Assembly (NCBI GenBank): GCA_020284085.1
Contig: JACEVL010006441.1
Span: 947,001 to 1,011,000, forward strand
Source: Aporrectodea caliginosa
Lineage: Eukaryota > Annelida > Clitellata > Crassiclitellata > Lumbricidae
Direction of reading: 5' to 3'
Length of the DNA: 64,000 bases
A program made the translations under genes and the position numbers. Positions 25,734 through 37,989 of the stretch are shown here, piece after piece. Each line of letters opens with the position of its first letter. Within the stretch, counting starts at the first letter, position 1. Below the pieces are notes generated by a model that worked only from the letters and a program-made list of their open reading frames with translations, did not search any database and had not been told where the DNA came from.

Positions 25734-26842
25734 TGTAGTGACATGCGTAATGTACACAGTCATGTACATTGGCATAGCATCATTCTAGAGTCTAAACTGT
25801 GCAGAGGGACAAAGACACTTCTGTATGCTATTATTAATAGCTGTTGGCGGTCAGCGTACGATTGCTAGCGAGAAAGGGAATTATTCCCTCAGGTTAAGAG
25901 TATTCCTTTGGAAGTCACTTTCCATACATGTAGCTCCCACCCATAAGGGTTCCTTCGCTGTCTCTGGCCACAAGTCACTCTCTGCTGGCATGTTAGTGAG
26001 GGAGTTCATTCATAGGAGACCCCAGTGTATAAATCCAAAGGCATGCTAACTCTTATAACATAGTCTCTGTTGTTTGCCGGAAGGAGAATTGAGGAACTGT
26101 TTATTTGCTGAAGGATTGACGTTGCTATCTCTGGCTTAGCATTGCGTCGTCAATCTGTGTATAGCATCAGCAGATACCTTTAAGTCGTTGCTGAATGGCC
26201 ACGTGTTCTGCCTACTTAAATCTGTAAAATAAACAGCATAGTTCACCGCTCAAGAACTCAATCGCTATCCCTTTGTTTTTTAATTATCCCTTCATTGTTA
26301 ATTTATCTCTTACTTTGCTTTGAACCCGCCATGGTAGCTGGTATTGGGTTACTGATTTGTCGTGTCCAAAACCCTACAATGAGATGTTTTAGACCTCTTT
26401 TATTCTGCAGTCATAAATAACCTGGAATCGTAGTACATCCATTGTTGCATGTATATGTCTAGGCATTTCTGTGGCGCCGTGTAAAACCTATCAAAGGCAA
26501 TCCTCTTCAGCAAACTGATGGCTGGCTTGGCGATGTTGATACTACGCTGACAAATGCAGGTGAAGTTAATCACTGCTGCACACAGATACAACTTGTTTGA
26601 ACGACCGTCCATTGAGTAGTTCAGGATTACATGAAAATATATGGACCAACTCAGACCGTCATAATAGCGGCACCTTTCATACATGGTCGTTTTATGTACA
26701 CCAGCGTAAGTTGGGTGCATAGAAAAGATGGGGCGTTGTCTCATTGTGCTTCACTTAAAATGTCCTTCAATGTGCTTACACCCATCTGTGAATGGGTGTA
26801 AGCATATGTGTGTTACCACTGCCTTAATTTAAATACTCTTCA
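25734..26842. other. Spacer of the inverted repeat, right part
   Basis: No gene is recognised. A hairpin (TGCTTACACCCAT, six-base loop, exact inverse) lies at 26773-26804. Confidence 0.45.
26773..26804. repeat. Hairpin with 13-bp perfect arms
   Basis: TGCTTACACCCAT and its inverse ATGGGTGTAAGCA are separated by CTGTGA, just inside the right arm of the large inverted repeat. Confidence 0.8.
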
Positions 26843-27082
26843 GGTGAACACAGGAGTGAAATAAGTTGATCTCATATTTATGAAAACTAGCTGTCTGTCT
26901 CTCTGCTGTCTATGTTCAACGGTACAAAGTATGCTACGGCGAAAACTGTGCAAAACTGTTTCCTATCGGTGTCAACAACCTCTGACGCCACAAGATGTCG
27001 TTAAACTGTTTGACCCAATCGTCCGCCGTCTATCTGTCTGCACCGTGTATTTATGATATGAGATGATATGAGATTTATGATA
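26843..27082 (-). repeat. Right arm of the spaced inverted repeat
   Basis: Reverse complement of 23919-24162. It is immediately followed on the right by a minus-strand copy of SINE family 1. Confidence 0.85.
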
Positions 27083-27412
27083 TTGTATTGTATTGTATTT
27101 GAATACTTGTTATAGCGCCCCTACCAGATTGCCCATTCAGAGGCGCTCCCGACTACTGCGCGGACGCTGAATCGGAGTTTCACGCCGAAGCGCATGAGCA
27201 ATTGCGAGTGAAGGACTTGCCCAGGGTCCCTACGCGGCGGCTTTGAGGTGGATTCGAACCCGCAACCCTCAGCTGCAAGGCACCGAACATACCCCTAAAC
27301 CACCGCGCCCCAGTTGTATTGTAATGTGTTGTATTGTATTGTACTCCACGTTTATATTGCGACCGAGCCACCCGCAGTAAAGATCCGAGAAATTAATCTC
27401 TGATAAACCGAC
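27083..27412 (-). mobile_element. SINE family 1, minus strand, with shared flank
   Basis: The inverse of this stretch matches the repeat at 589-920 through the tail, body, B box (GGGTTCGAATCC), tRNA-like head, (ACAAT)n-type spacer and about 100 bp of upstream sequence ending in TTATCAGAGATTAATTTCTC. Directly upstream on the minus strand lies another B-box-like word GGGTTTGATTCCGGG (near 27411-27433), suggesting a second tRNA-like module. Confidence 0.85.
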
Positions 27413-27439
27413 CGACCCGGAATCAAACCCGTAGAATAT

Positions 27440-30170
27440 AGATATAACAGTAGACGACAGGTTCGCTTAAAGTCGAAATGGTTGTTTGATTGGCTGGCGA
27501 TGGTCACCTCTGGAAATCTCTTGTGAGCACGAAGAGACCAATGGAATCGTTACTTGCCCTGCAACGATTTTGAGTTCGAATCCTATGAAAGAACATGGCG
27601 TGGTATTAGGGTGGTAACGATGGACAGCTTGTTACCGCACAATTGTTTCTGCCATAGAGCTCAACCTGAAAGTGGCAGTTGAGAAGCAACGTTGGGATGT
27701 ATTGAATACTGGATCAAGAGACAAGAGCATGGGTTAAAGGAAATGAATCCCCTCGTCTTAAGCTTAAGTCTAACGACTAGAATAGCCAGGTCGGAAAATT
27801 CAGGACCTGTTAGTAGCTACAACGTTCTGTGGGAGATATTGTTCTGTTCTAGCCGATGGACGTTAATAATATTCTCCCGTATTGCATGGTGCCGCATTGT
27901 GATTTTCCGTTAAGGTGCTAAATAAATCGCCAGAAATCAGATAAACATCCACCGTAGCAATATGCTAGTTAGTCTTCAGTATGTATGACTTAGTGTTTCT
28001 CAACAATGCTAAACACGCCGTGGCATAGTTCATAGTCATTGAGGATATTCTGTTTCACAGTCGTCGCATTCTGCTGTGCTCTGGCTTTTAAATCACATAA
28101 AATCGACTCCATCATTCAATCCTTTCACTGAGACATTTCGAGATTTATTCCGATGGGACTGATTGTCAAGTGAGTGGCCTGTGGCTGTGCTTCTTCTATT
28201 CAAGCAAAAATCTCCACCGAGATTTGTCATTTTCTAAATGTCAATGAGTAGGGGTTGTTCAGAATCTTCCCTCGAGACATTGTCTGCGAAGGCTGGATGA
28301 TAAATGACCCAGACACCTGTTACGGGCCACATCCTAGGATAATGCCTGTGATCCGAGCTTCGATTGACGAGGACATGCATACCACCTGAATCAAGGCCCT
28401 CACTCTGGCCTGCACTCCATGCTGCGAAAGACCCGCACAATACAACCTACGCACATCCGAGTATACGTGGCGAGGGCTGTCGGATAATTGCGGACTGAGG
28501 TTCTTTTCGTTTGCAAATAACGCTTCCATCATTATGTAGAGCTACAACCTAAAATTTCTGGCATCTGTGCGGGTGATAGATAAGGATCTGGATGACCGGC
28601 CCACAGTGTAAACGCTGTCAGTCCAAGCATTGTACTAGTAACTGTCTTAATCGGTGGGCATTTAATGCCGAAGGGTAGCACGTGGGAGTAAACAATGTCT
28701 TCGAACAAAAGATGTCAGGTCACCTCCATATCCTAGCAGACAACGCCCAGGGATGATAAACGCGGCTCTATTTGCACAATAATCGAACCTGAATCGAAGA
28801 TTAGTCTTACTCCGTCAGGGACGAGGAAATCGCTCGATACTGTGCACTGTTTGCCTTTCTTTCCTTAGGTCAGATCTTTGTTTCTACGGCACAAATAGAA
28901 GTCTCTGCGTAGCACAACTCCTCCGAGTGTCTAGGTTCAATGTTCAACGATCGAATAAACGCTGGTCGTTAAAGCAGAAATTGCTACAGAAGGTTGTCTC
29001 TGGAGCAATTTTAAATAATAATTACATTCGAGAAGTGAACAGACGCAGGATTAGACAAGACAAATGCGCTCGATCCAAATACTTTAATTGTAATGTTTGT
29101 AAATTTAATGAACGATTTATTGCGCCTTTAAACAGCAATCATGGTCGCACTCTATACGCTACCTAACGATGAGACATCTATAAGGCATAACACACCTAAT
29201 ATGGCCTCAGATCTGCAAGATTTGAACTTGAAGAAAGGTTTCGATGAAATCGCATGGACGTCCTACAGAGCGGTCAAATAAGTAAATTCTCGTTGGTCTA
29301 TGTTTGTGTTGACTTGGCTGCAGTCGATAGCCTGCGACTTGTAGCCTAGGCCTACTTCAGGATTTCAGATGCATCGACATCCAGTTTAGGTCTTCTCACT
29401 TATGCAAAGCTTCTCAGTGAGGACAACATTGAACCAACAGCCGATACAAACGCCTCTGTATAATTATGTAGGCCTAAGCATCATTTCAACGTTAGCAGAC
29501 ATTGTCCAGGGACTGAAGGCAGGCAATGAGCAATGGGCAGCTATGCGTTTAAAAATTCTTCATCAATGGACCTCACATAGCGTAGACCTAAATTTGCGAT
29601 TTATCCATAGTTACCAACTCATTTTTTCTGGTTCTTTATGGCTAATATTATATATCCTTGGCCTTCGAATTTTCCACCCGACGATCGGCATTCAGAGACC
29701 AAACAAACAAATTATGGCTGCAATTGCTATAATAACAATTAGACGCCCAACGTAATCATGTTAATTACTGTTCATAAGCAATTATAAGACTATATGACGC
29801 TCCGAATGATGGTCCAACGATCAAGATAAGCATAGCTATAGCCCCACCCTGGTTATTAATCGGTCGTTCAGAGGGAGAGAGAGAGGCCTCACGAAATTAT
29901 ATCCCATCCGTCTGAAATTGGACGCCGTTTATTTTCTTTAATGTTTGAACTCGATCCGCTGTGTTGACCCGCTGTTCAACCGCTCTCGGTGGTGGCGCCA
30001 CGCGACTTGACATTCTGAATAAAGAGAGACTGGGAGTCGCTTGTAAAATGCAGACGACGTCTCATTCAAGTGCCCAGTGTACTCTGAGACCAAGCATTTA
30101 CTAATCAACGACTGATTAGTCGCCTCCGAATATATTATTGCTGACCTGCATACGCTCAGAGGCGAAATCT
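27440..30170. other. Non-coding stretch, no gene recognised
   Basis: Open frames of up to 117 residues (29402-29755, plus) show no recognisable domain or convincing splice context. They are left unannotated. Confidence 0.4.
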
Positions 30171-30171
30171 G

Positions 30172-30292
30172 TACAAAACTTTGGGGACAGATTTTGAGGG
30201 CCAGATTTTTGCATGTCTTTTGGGGACAGATAGGCCTCAGTCAAAACTTTGGGGGACAGTCTCCCCCATGATGTATGCCACTGCGTACGCTG
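30172..30292 (-). mobile_element. Solo hAT-type terminus
   Basis: Read on the minus strand it starts CAGTGGCATACATCATGG, followed by GGGAGACTGTCCCCC and AAAGTTTTGACT. This matches an internal block of the two hAT copies at 50359 and 59601 (CAGTGGCGTAAATAATGG, then CTGTCCCCCC and AAAGTTTTGACT). No opposite terminus was found. Confidence 0.6.
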
Positions 30293-30299
30293 CTTACTT

Positions 30300-31368
30300 T
30301 TATGGCTTTCGTCGTCTTACTATCGTGCTAAGCTGGACAAAGCAACTGCGTGGTTGCTCTTAGAGTAAACTGGATGGTGTAGGCATAATTTACTGCATAT
30401 TATGCCTGCGTTTTGCATACTCAGTAGTCGTTGATTCGTTCATCCATTCATTCAGAGCATTTGTATGGCTTCACTTTAACTGAACTAATCAACAGATCTA
30501 AAGGGGCTTCAATAGCACCTTTCAAACATTTAATTGATTCTTTAAATTCGATTTGACTTAGGTCTAAATAAGCTCCAATAATTAGCATTCACGCCTTAAA
30601 ATGTTTGCATTTTAATACACCTACTATTATGGTATTTTGACACCAAGGAGTAAATTGATCTAGGCTCTTCTGTTTATATTATTGTTTTGTAATTATTTTC
30701 ACTTTACTAGTTTGTTTACTTCAATGTAGGCTAAAGCATGCATCCGAAACAAAACCTATTTTCACCTAAAAATTCACAGTTATCACCGATGGTGAAGTAT
30801 CTAACCCGACACATTATCTGCAACATGAGCCGAGTCGTTATGCAGTGAAGAGTGAAAATTTGCATTTGAGCTAGTTTGCCTGTGATTTTATTTCTCACAT
30901 TATCAAAATTAATAACTCGCTGTTGCATCGGTTTTTAAATAAATGTTTTCAGCCAGACAGCATTTCAGGATTTAGCGACCTCTGTTTTGAGCCATATCCG
31001 CAATAAAATGGCAATAAATGTCCATCTGTCTCATCAAGAGTGCTTCAGTTAAGTGCTTTAAGTGGTGGAATAGGCCTACCTATACTTGGCTGCATTGACG
31101 GACGTATGGCATTTCCATAAAAGCTCCCATACCATTCTATGCTTTATAGTGTTAGTGCTGATGCTACAACTTTACAATTGCAAATTAGGTCGCTGTAGTA
31201 AGTTATTAGTTATCAAGACATTTAGATCTAGGCCTACTATCCTGCCCTTTAGACACTTCACAATGCTTTTCTATACTATGCTAGCTTAATTAAGCTAAAT
31301 GCCATTTAGAACAGGAACTACGTCAGCAAGTGAAACAATTTACAGATAACTTGAATAGTCACCAATGG
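30300..31368. other. Non-coding stretch, nothing recognised
   Basis: No gene or delimitable repeat seen. Confidence 0.4.
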
Positions 31369-31650
31369 CAGGCTCACTCGCTCAATCACTCACTCACTCA
31401 CCACTCACTCACTCACTCTCTCACTCACTCACTCACTCACTCACTCACACCCACTCACTCACCACCACCACTCACTGACTCACTCACTCACTCACTCACT
31501 CACTGACTCACTCACTCACCCACCCACCCACCCACCCACCCACTCACTCACCACTCACTCACTCACTCACTCACTCACTCACTCACTCACTCACTCACTC
31601 ACCCACCCACCCACCACTCACCTCACTCACTCACTCACTCACTGGAGGAC
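31369..31650. repeat. (CACT)n microsatellite
   Basis: Long CACT repeat with CACC interruptions. A short outlier is present near 31761-31785. Confidence 0.97.
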
Positions 31651-31789
31651 TCACTCTCTCCTGATCACTCACCACTGCAGTCGCTCATGAAAAGATGGCA
31701 TGCAAAGTAATAATTATGTCGAAAAGTTTTGAAATCCACGGCTGAAAGAACTCATATAATTCACTCACCCACCCACTCACTCAGATAAA

Positions 31790-33078
31790 TTTGGAGACAC
31801 GAAACGTTTAAACATGTCAAAAATGATCGTGCACGTTTGTCAAAATTGCACAGATGGCTAGACAACCACTAATATGGCCTTTAAATTTTCGATCGCCATC
31901 ATTTTCATTGTCATTCTTCACCACAGTTTTAACCAAAGGTCATGATATAATCAACTTATTACTGGTATCAGCTACATGTATTTTAGACCCTACAACTCCC
32001 TTTTTACATATCGGAGACTAACATAACTTAAGACAGGTGAAACACTCTTGAGTTAGAACTATAACGAATACTCCGAAGTGCCATCAAGCATCTCCAATTC
32101 GTAGTCCACCACACTGGCTTTCATTGAAACAGCGACTTGTCTGCAAAATTGGACTAATCTGCCTTGACTATCTTCACTGGGTCTGACTCCTGTTTGTATG
32201 TTTAACCACTATTCAACAGGACTCTGTGAATTGTCTTTTGCTTGCCCTACCGAAAACCGTGAAGCCTTAGCCTGAAACGAATTTTATTGATCATCGATTC
32301 GGTCAAACAGATCGATTAACTTAAGTGACCATAGCTAGCGGACTATTGTCCCTTAGGGGTTCTCTTTTGTGGCTAGTGATGAAAATTATCATGCTACTAC
32401 TGTGCTGTGATGTTAACAATGGCAAATATTCATGTTACCTTGTTTCACTTTAATGGCTTCAATAAAGAATTGATTGATTAATTGTTCATTTTATGCGTGG
32501 TTATAAACAGATTTATTGTTTATTATGTTTAGTACTTTTTCAGTAAACGCAGCACAGTTCAGTGCGCAGAGCAAAATATTACAATAGGTGGCCTCCTACG
32601 CGGATAATTTTCTCTTAGAAGCAGAAATATCTCCACTGTTCATGTTTAATTGCTGATAGACTTGGGCCGCGTCCGACAATAATTTACTCTGGCTGAAGAA
32701 GAAGACGATTATGTGCGGTGACAGACAGGTTGGAATCATTTGACGACAGCCATTAATGGCAAAGCACTTAATGCATAGTTCACTCGGTGATCTAGGCCTA
32801 TAGGCCTATTTGTGGATGACCGAAGATTGAGGTGAAAGTAGGCCTACTATCTGCACAGTAGCTCAAATACCACAGTCATCGACGGTCATGAGTTGCATTC
32901 CTGAAACTGCATCGAATTGCTGACTATAATTATAGTCTAAAGGAACAGTAGCCTATATTACAAGCCAAACTGAAACCTTAAGAGAATCAAATTATTATTG
33001 GAATATGATTTTCTTCCATGCATGAAACCCGGTGGAATTTCCTGGCAGGCCTTGTAAAGTTGCGATTGTCATGCTGCT
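31790..33078. other. Non-coding stretch, nothing recognised
   Basis: No exon or repeat border could be supported. Confidence 0.4.
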
Positions 33079-33086
33079 CCTGCACC
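33079..33086. repeat. Target-site duplication CCTGCACC (left)
   Basis: Identical to 34282-34289; borders the left terminus of the 33087-34281 element. Confidence 0.92.
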
Positions 33087-34281
33087 CATAGGCGTAACTT
33101 TCTATTGTGACGGTGGTGTCCGGTCACCACCACTTTTAAAAGTGGTGGTGATAGTCACCACCACTTTTTGATCCTGCAATGAAATATATTTTTTAACATG
33201 AAAGCATTTGGCTGTCTACCGTCTACTGTAGGCTATTCATGCATACTTAACATCGCAATGGGGACAATGCTGATAGAGGCCTCCACACTACCTTACTTAC
33301 ATATGTTTGGTTTCATAATTTGGTGTCGTCATCAATTTTGTTTCTATAAAAGGTCAAATTATTAAATTCATTTGTAATGGAAAAATGAATAGATTCATTG
33401 TAAAGAGACTGTGAAAGGTTGTAATTTTTCATGCAATGTGTATCATGTGATTCATGTTTCGATGGTAGGCTGTAAGCTCTAACTGCAGTCTGGTAATTTA
33501 GCAGGTAAAACCGTAGTTTAGGCTGGTAAATTATTTTATATTGTCAATTTAAAATGGAAGTTGGATCTATGAAAATAATCGTTGGCCTAAAATAATGGAA
33601 GTTGGATTGATTAAACTAATTCTTTGCTTAAATAGAAGTTGGATTGATGGAAATAATTGTTTCTGTAAACAGAAGCTGGATTGCTTCCGTAAAAGCTGGG
33701 TTGATTAAGTTTTTTGCTTATATAGCCTAGAAGTGGGATTGACGAAAATAATTCTTGCCTAAAGAGAAGTTGGATTGATGAAAAATTCTTGATTAAATAA
33801 AAGTTGGATTGATGACAATAATTCTTGCTTAAACAAAAGTTTGACTGATGACATTTTTTACTCGTAAATGGAAGCTGAACTGATGACAATTATCATGAAC
33901 ATTGGTAGACTGCTTAGGCTACTTACCAGCGTCAAGTACGTCATTGAAGACTAAACTACGGGATAACCATTTAATGTTGATAATGACTATAGATTGGTAC
34001 CATAATGTCGATTATTTGCAGTACAGTAGTAGCCTAACGATATTCATTTAAAAGCCGCAGCAGCCGGACAATGAGGCTTCGACGCTGCTAGAGTCTCTTG
34101 TCTCCGCAACTGGACTTGGAAGTTGGAACACCATCGAAGACTCTCTGGACAACCCCCTGACTTAGCGCAGCGCTTGTGAATAAGCTGATGTCCTGCGCTT
34201 AGCTAGCTTTCCTGTAGTACGTTAAAAATTAGGAGGAGGGGATTGGTCACCACCACTTTCTGAGGTAAAGTTACGCCCTTG
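33087..34281. mobile_element. Non-autonomous hAT-type transposon, 1.2 kb, with perfect TSDs
   Basis: The left end reads CATAGGCGTAACTTT and the inverse of the right end reads CAAGGGCGTAACTTT. Subterminal GTCACCACCACTTT words occur at both ends and form a perfect 26-bp palindrome at about 33125-33150 (core CCACTTTTAAAAGTGG). It is flanked by exact 8-bp repeats CCTGCACC, which fixes its limits and supports hAT. It carries a ~35-bp minisatellite (33553-33895) and no transposase frame. Part of the interior right of the minisatellite (to about 33935) matches, in reverse, sequence at 3020-3064 in the 2855-4794 element. Confidence 0.92.
33553..33895 (+). repeat. ~35-bp minisatellite in the hAT element
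   Basis: Units read GAAGTTGGATTGATGAAAAT, then AATTCTTGCTTAAAT. About nine imperfect units are present. The same unit occurs at 3064-3315 (inverted) and 43300-43440. Confidence 0.88.
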
Positions 34282-34289
34282 CCTGCACC
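34282..34289. repeat. Target-site duplication CCTGCACC (right)
   Basis: Exact copy of 33079-33086. Confidence 0.92.
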
Positions 34290-34494
34290 AAACTTTTGAA
34301 ACCCAGCCTTAGTAATTAGCTGTTCAGTGACTAAGCTACGCCTTAAATGAATTAGGACTAGCAATTACATCCATAATAATAATGCATAGTCTATATATAT
34401 TCACTAGTTTAGCGAAATTTACTTATGCTAATTATCATACTGATTAACCGCGCCTCAAATTCTCACTTCCGTGTTACAACGTGTTATTATTGCC

Positions 34495-34497
<3 letters not shown>

Positions 34498-34550
<53 letters not shown>
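34498..34550. repeat. (AAT)n microsatellite, left part
   Basis: Pure ATA/AAT repeat interrupted at 34551 by a MITE. The repeat resumes at 34967. Confidence 0.95.
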
Positions 34551-34966
34551 CAGGATGCGACCGTACGTATTATACGTATTTTATTTTGGACGATAAAATA
34601 CGTATAATACGCGTACGGTAAAACTTTGCGTGCCGTACGTTACAATACGTTGTACCCTATAATTGTAAAATTGAACACGAAACGTTGCAACATAGTTAAC
34701 TAAGTTACTAAAAGGCATAGCTGCCAAAAACAAACTTAACAAAGTTTACTGTAAGGTATCTACTGCGCGTATTCTTCTGAAACATCAACAAATTCAGTTT
34801 GCGTCCGACTCTGACGACTTGAAGTGCTCGTATGGCACACCATTGAACATTAAATTGTTTCTAAGTCAACGTATTTTACGTATAATACGCGTATTTTACA
34901 TTCGGGGATAAAAATACGTATGATACGCGTATTTTATTATGGGACTCAACGTACGGTCGCACCCTG
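34551..34966. mobile_element. 416-bp hAT-like MITE inserted in an AAT microsatellite
   Basis: The left end is CAGGATGCGACCGTACGT and the inverse of the right end is CAGGGTGCGACCGTACGT. Each terminal region contains a hairpin of TACGTATTATACGTATTTTA-type words (about 34562-34617 and 34870-34940). Both flanks are ATAATAAT from the same microsatellite, so the TSD cannot be told apart from the host repeat. The CAGG(A/G)TG terminus fits hAT. No coding capacity. Confidence 0.85.
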
Positions 34967-35310
<344 letters not shown>

Positions 35311-35314
35311 GTAG

Positions 35315-36136
35315 TAATGGTGTTAGTAGCCTGTTAGAGAAATTGTTCAATGAAATCTACAAATTCCTCCATTAATGACGATAATTATTAATTTACATCA
35401 CAGTTCAAATTTCAGTATTAATAGCCATTAATTATTCGTGCAATGGTAATTGGCTTCCAGGGCAATTTCCATCTGCACCTACTAACCAGTCGATGATGGA
35501 CTGTCATCGGAATTTCGTGGTTTGCGCATGACTCCTAAGCGTGCAATTCTTAATTTATCTCACTGATATGCCTATAATTGCTTGCTCCAATTAATGTAAA
35601 ATTATGCTGTTTGCTGATTCTCTCAGGTTTAAGCTATTTTGACCCAGTTCCCAGTGCCCTTATTGAACCCCATGCGTCATTTATGTGTATGAACTCAGGA
35701 TTACCAAATGACTGTAGTGAAAAATAGTAAATGATTACGAACTTAAAGCGCTATTAATAGTGAGAGGTAGAACAGGAATCTTTTAATCAATAGACGGCTA
35801 TTACCTGCAAGTCATGAGAAGAAAATATTTTTAATTGCAAAAATATATTAAGTGGTTTTTATTGATAGACTTGTAAAAATTATTAATGTTTTCAGATTGG
35901 TGAAATTGCTATATTCTTATTTCTTTTGCTTAAATTTGAACGCTTCATTGAACACCATACAAAAGTCAAGTTACAAGACATGGAGACATTGTTTCATTGA
36001 TAGGTGTCAAAAGTGCGTATTTAAAACTTAAAAGTGTGTAGGCCTTACACCTATCTGAGCCTGGTAAAAAAACCTACATAACAATGGAAATTCCTTGAAA
36101 CGATATGAAAGTAATTTTGTTGTAATTATTCTGTAG
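35315..36136. other. Upstream region of the discoidin/FTP gene
   Basis: No coding sequence is seen. The stretch just before 36137 (TTGTAATTATTCTGTAG) looks like a 3' splice site, so a non-coding first exon probably lies further upstream. No promoter element could be assigned with confidence. Confidence 0.45.
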
Positions 36137-36239
36137 ATGTTGAATGTCGTCGTCATTCTCTGCCTCACTCTGTCGTTGCTAACGATTACCTCGGCCACAG
36201 TGCAGGAGACTATGTCGCCCACCCTGCAAGCGCTGAAAG
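36137..36239 (+). CDS. Coding exon 1: start codon and signal peptide
   Basis: The ATG at 36137 directly follows an acceptor-like TGTAG and an in-frame TAG, so it is the natural start. The product opens with MLNVVVILCLTLSLLT, a hydrophobic signal peptide with likely cleavage after TSA near residue 20, followed by a short linker. The donor is AAAG|GTAAAC, phase 1. Confidence 0.82.
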
Positions 36240-37598
36240 GTAAACAATACACTTACGGAATTTAAAGATAATTTAATTTTATAAGGAACTAAACTGCGTG
36301 CCTCGAGAGCGTTGTCGTCAGGTAAAAGAGAATTTAAGGAGGCTAATAATTAATTGGAAATTGCCCTGTGTCTACGTTTTCAAAGCCCCTACGATAATAA
36401 TTGCTGACTCTTAGTAAAGTCCTTGGGGATAGCGCGAATAAGTTAATTAACCTATTCAGGGTTAAGTTTTATAGTATGGATGAGCTTAGATAAGTTACAT
36501 TCAACTGAGTCTTACATAACCTTGCCAAGAGATTTGCAGCAATCTGATACAGATGCTAAGTTGCATGTAAGTATTTTGGTATATCAGGATTTGTTAATCA
36601 GTAATAGGATATAGTGGATATGTGCCATCATGAGTCATCGGAGGTATTTCCAAGGCTGTGGCTCGAAAACATCTGTAATCGTTTCCATCCGATGTATTGT
36701 TTCTGACCTTTGTATGGCTTTGGATTACGAACTAAGTACTAACTCATTCGAGGCACTTTCAATGTCTCACGCGCATAGCCTATACGTTTTTATCAGTTTT
36801 TATGCAGCATTAAGCGCTCGCCGTCTGTCTGTCAAAGGTGTGTGCAACAGCTGTTAGTACGCGTGGTAGACTATCATCTCATCCGTCAAGGGTTTAATAT
36901 CTCAGGCAAAACTTAATAAAGATATTTAAAATATGACTGTTCCATGAGCGCCCCTTGTGAACTCCGTTATAAAATTAATTCATTTATTGCACGCCGTCGG
37001 CGGAACGATCAGACGTCGACACCCCTCCCCCGGAACAAAAAAAGCTGCTGCTATATCATTAGGCCTATACCGTTGACTTCCATTCATAGTTAGCTTAAGG
37101 GCTCTTCTTCTTTTGCTTTTGTTTTTTTTCCGTTCTGGTGCCAGGTCAGCATCTGGGTCAGTGTACTCATCTGATCTGAGATCCGGCGCCTCGGATTCGA
37201 GATCGCCACCTGAACTATGAGATCTGCCACCTAAAAGAGTTGGCTCATTACTTAAATGTGTTTCTGCAACATTAATCGACCATAATTGTGCACCTTTTTC
37301 ACACATTAATGCTTTTCCGAATAGCAAATAGCGAATATATCGGTAATAGATTTGCCAAATAGGCCTAAGTTTTAGATTTTAACAGATTTGGAGATCAACC
37401 ATCCTCTGCAGGAGCAATTTAACCACTGATCCTGGGAAGTCAAGCCAAGGAGACACCATGGTGTCAAGATGGAAATAGTTCACGATAGTGATCGTGTGAT
37501 GGCGCAGGAGTAGAATCAGGATGATAACGAACATTAAGTTACCGTAGTCATTGCCTTTTGGCGGTGTAAGAGCCTATATCATATTTTGTATTTTGTAG

Positions 37599-37804
37599 GA
37601 TGTATGTACCATGGTCCGTTGGGTATGTCGACTGGTGAGATAAAGAACTCGCAGATCTCTGCGTCGTCTAATTACCCTCCAGACTGGGACAAAGGTTGCA
37701 GCGAGAAAAACGGTCGAGTCTATCAGCCGAATGGACTCGGATGGTGTGCCAAGTTCAAGTCATCGTCGGAATGGCTCCAGGTCGACCTCGGAGTTCCCGC
37801 TAAG
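37599..37804 (+). CDS. Coding exon 2: discoidin domain 1, N-terminal half
   Basis: Acceptor TTTTGTAG, phase 1 in; donor GCTAAG|GTCATA, phase 0 out. The translation begins GCMYHGPLGMSTGEI, contains SQISASSNYPP and GWCAKF, and ends SEWLQVDLGVPAK. These are the first Cys, the spike region and the core beta strands of F5/8C. A (TA)n microsatellite (37818-37868) starts 14 bp after the donor. Confidence 0.93.
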
Positions 37805-37815
37805 GTCATAGGGAC

Positions 37816-37817
<2 letters not shown>

Positions 37818-37868
<51 letters not shown>
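37818..37868. repeat. (TA)n microsatellite next to a splice donor
   Basis: About 25 TA units directly downstream of the exon 2 donor. Confidence 0.95.
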
Positions 37869-37871
<3 letters not shown>

Positions 37872-37989
37872 TCTATTTATATACTTTTGAAAATGTGTTC
37901 TGTCGTTGGATTGCTGTGGCTGTTTTGTGCCTCAACTGAACATTTCTTGGAACTCTTATGGAGTTAGATTGGAGTGGATGTGAGGTCTG

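Noticed and set aside
29402..29755. 117-codon plus-strand frame
   Set aside because: No recognisable domain, ordinary intergenic composition, and no splice or homology support.
36980..37327. Minus-strand 115-codon frame inside intron 1 of the lectin gene
   Set aside because: It is rich in charged residues, but no domain was recognised, no start context or splice pairing supports it, and it lies in an intron of another gene.
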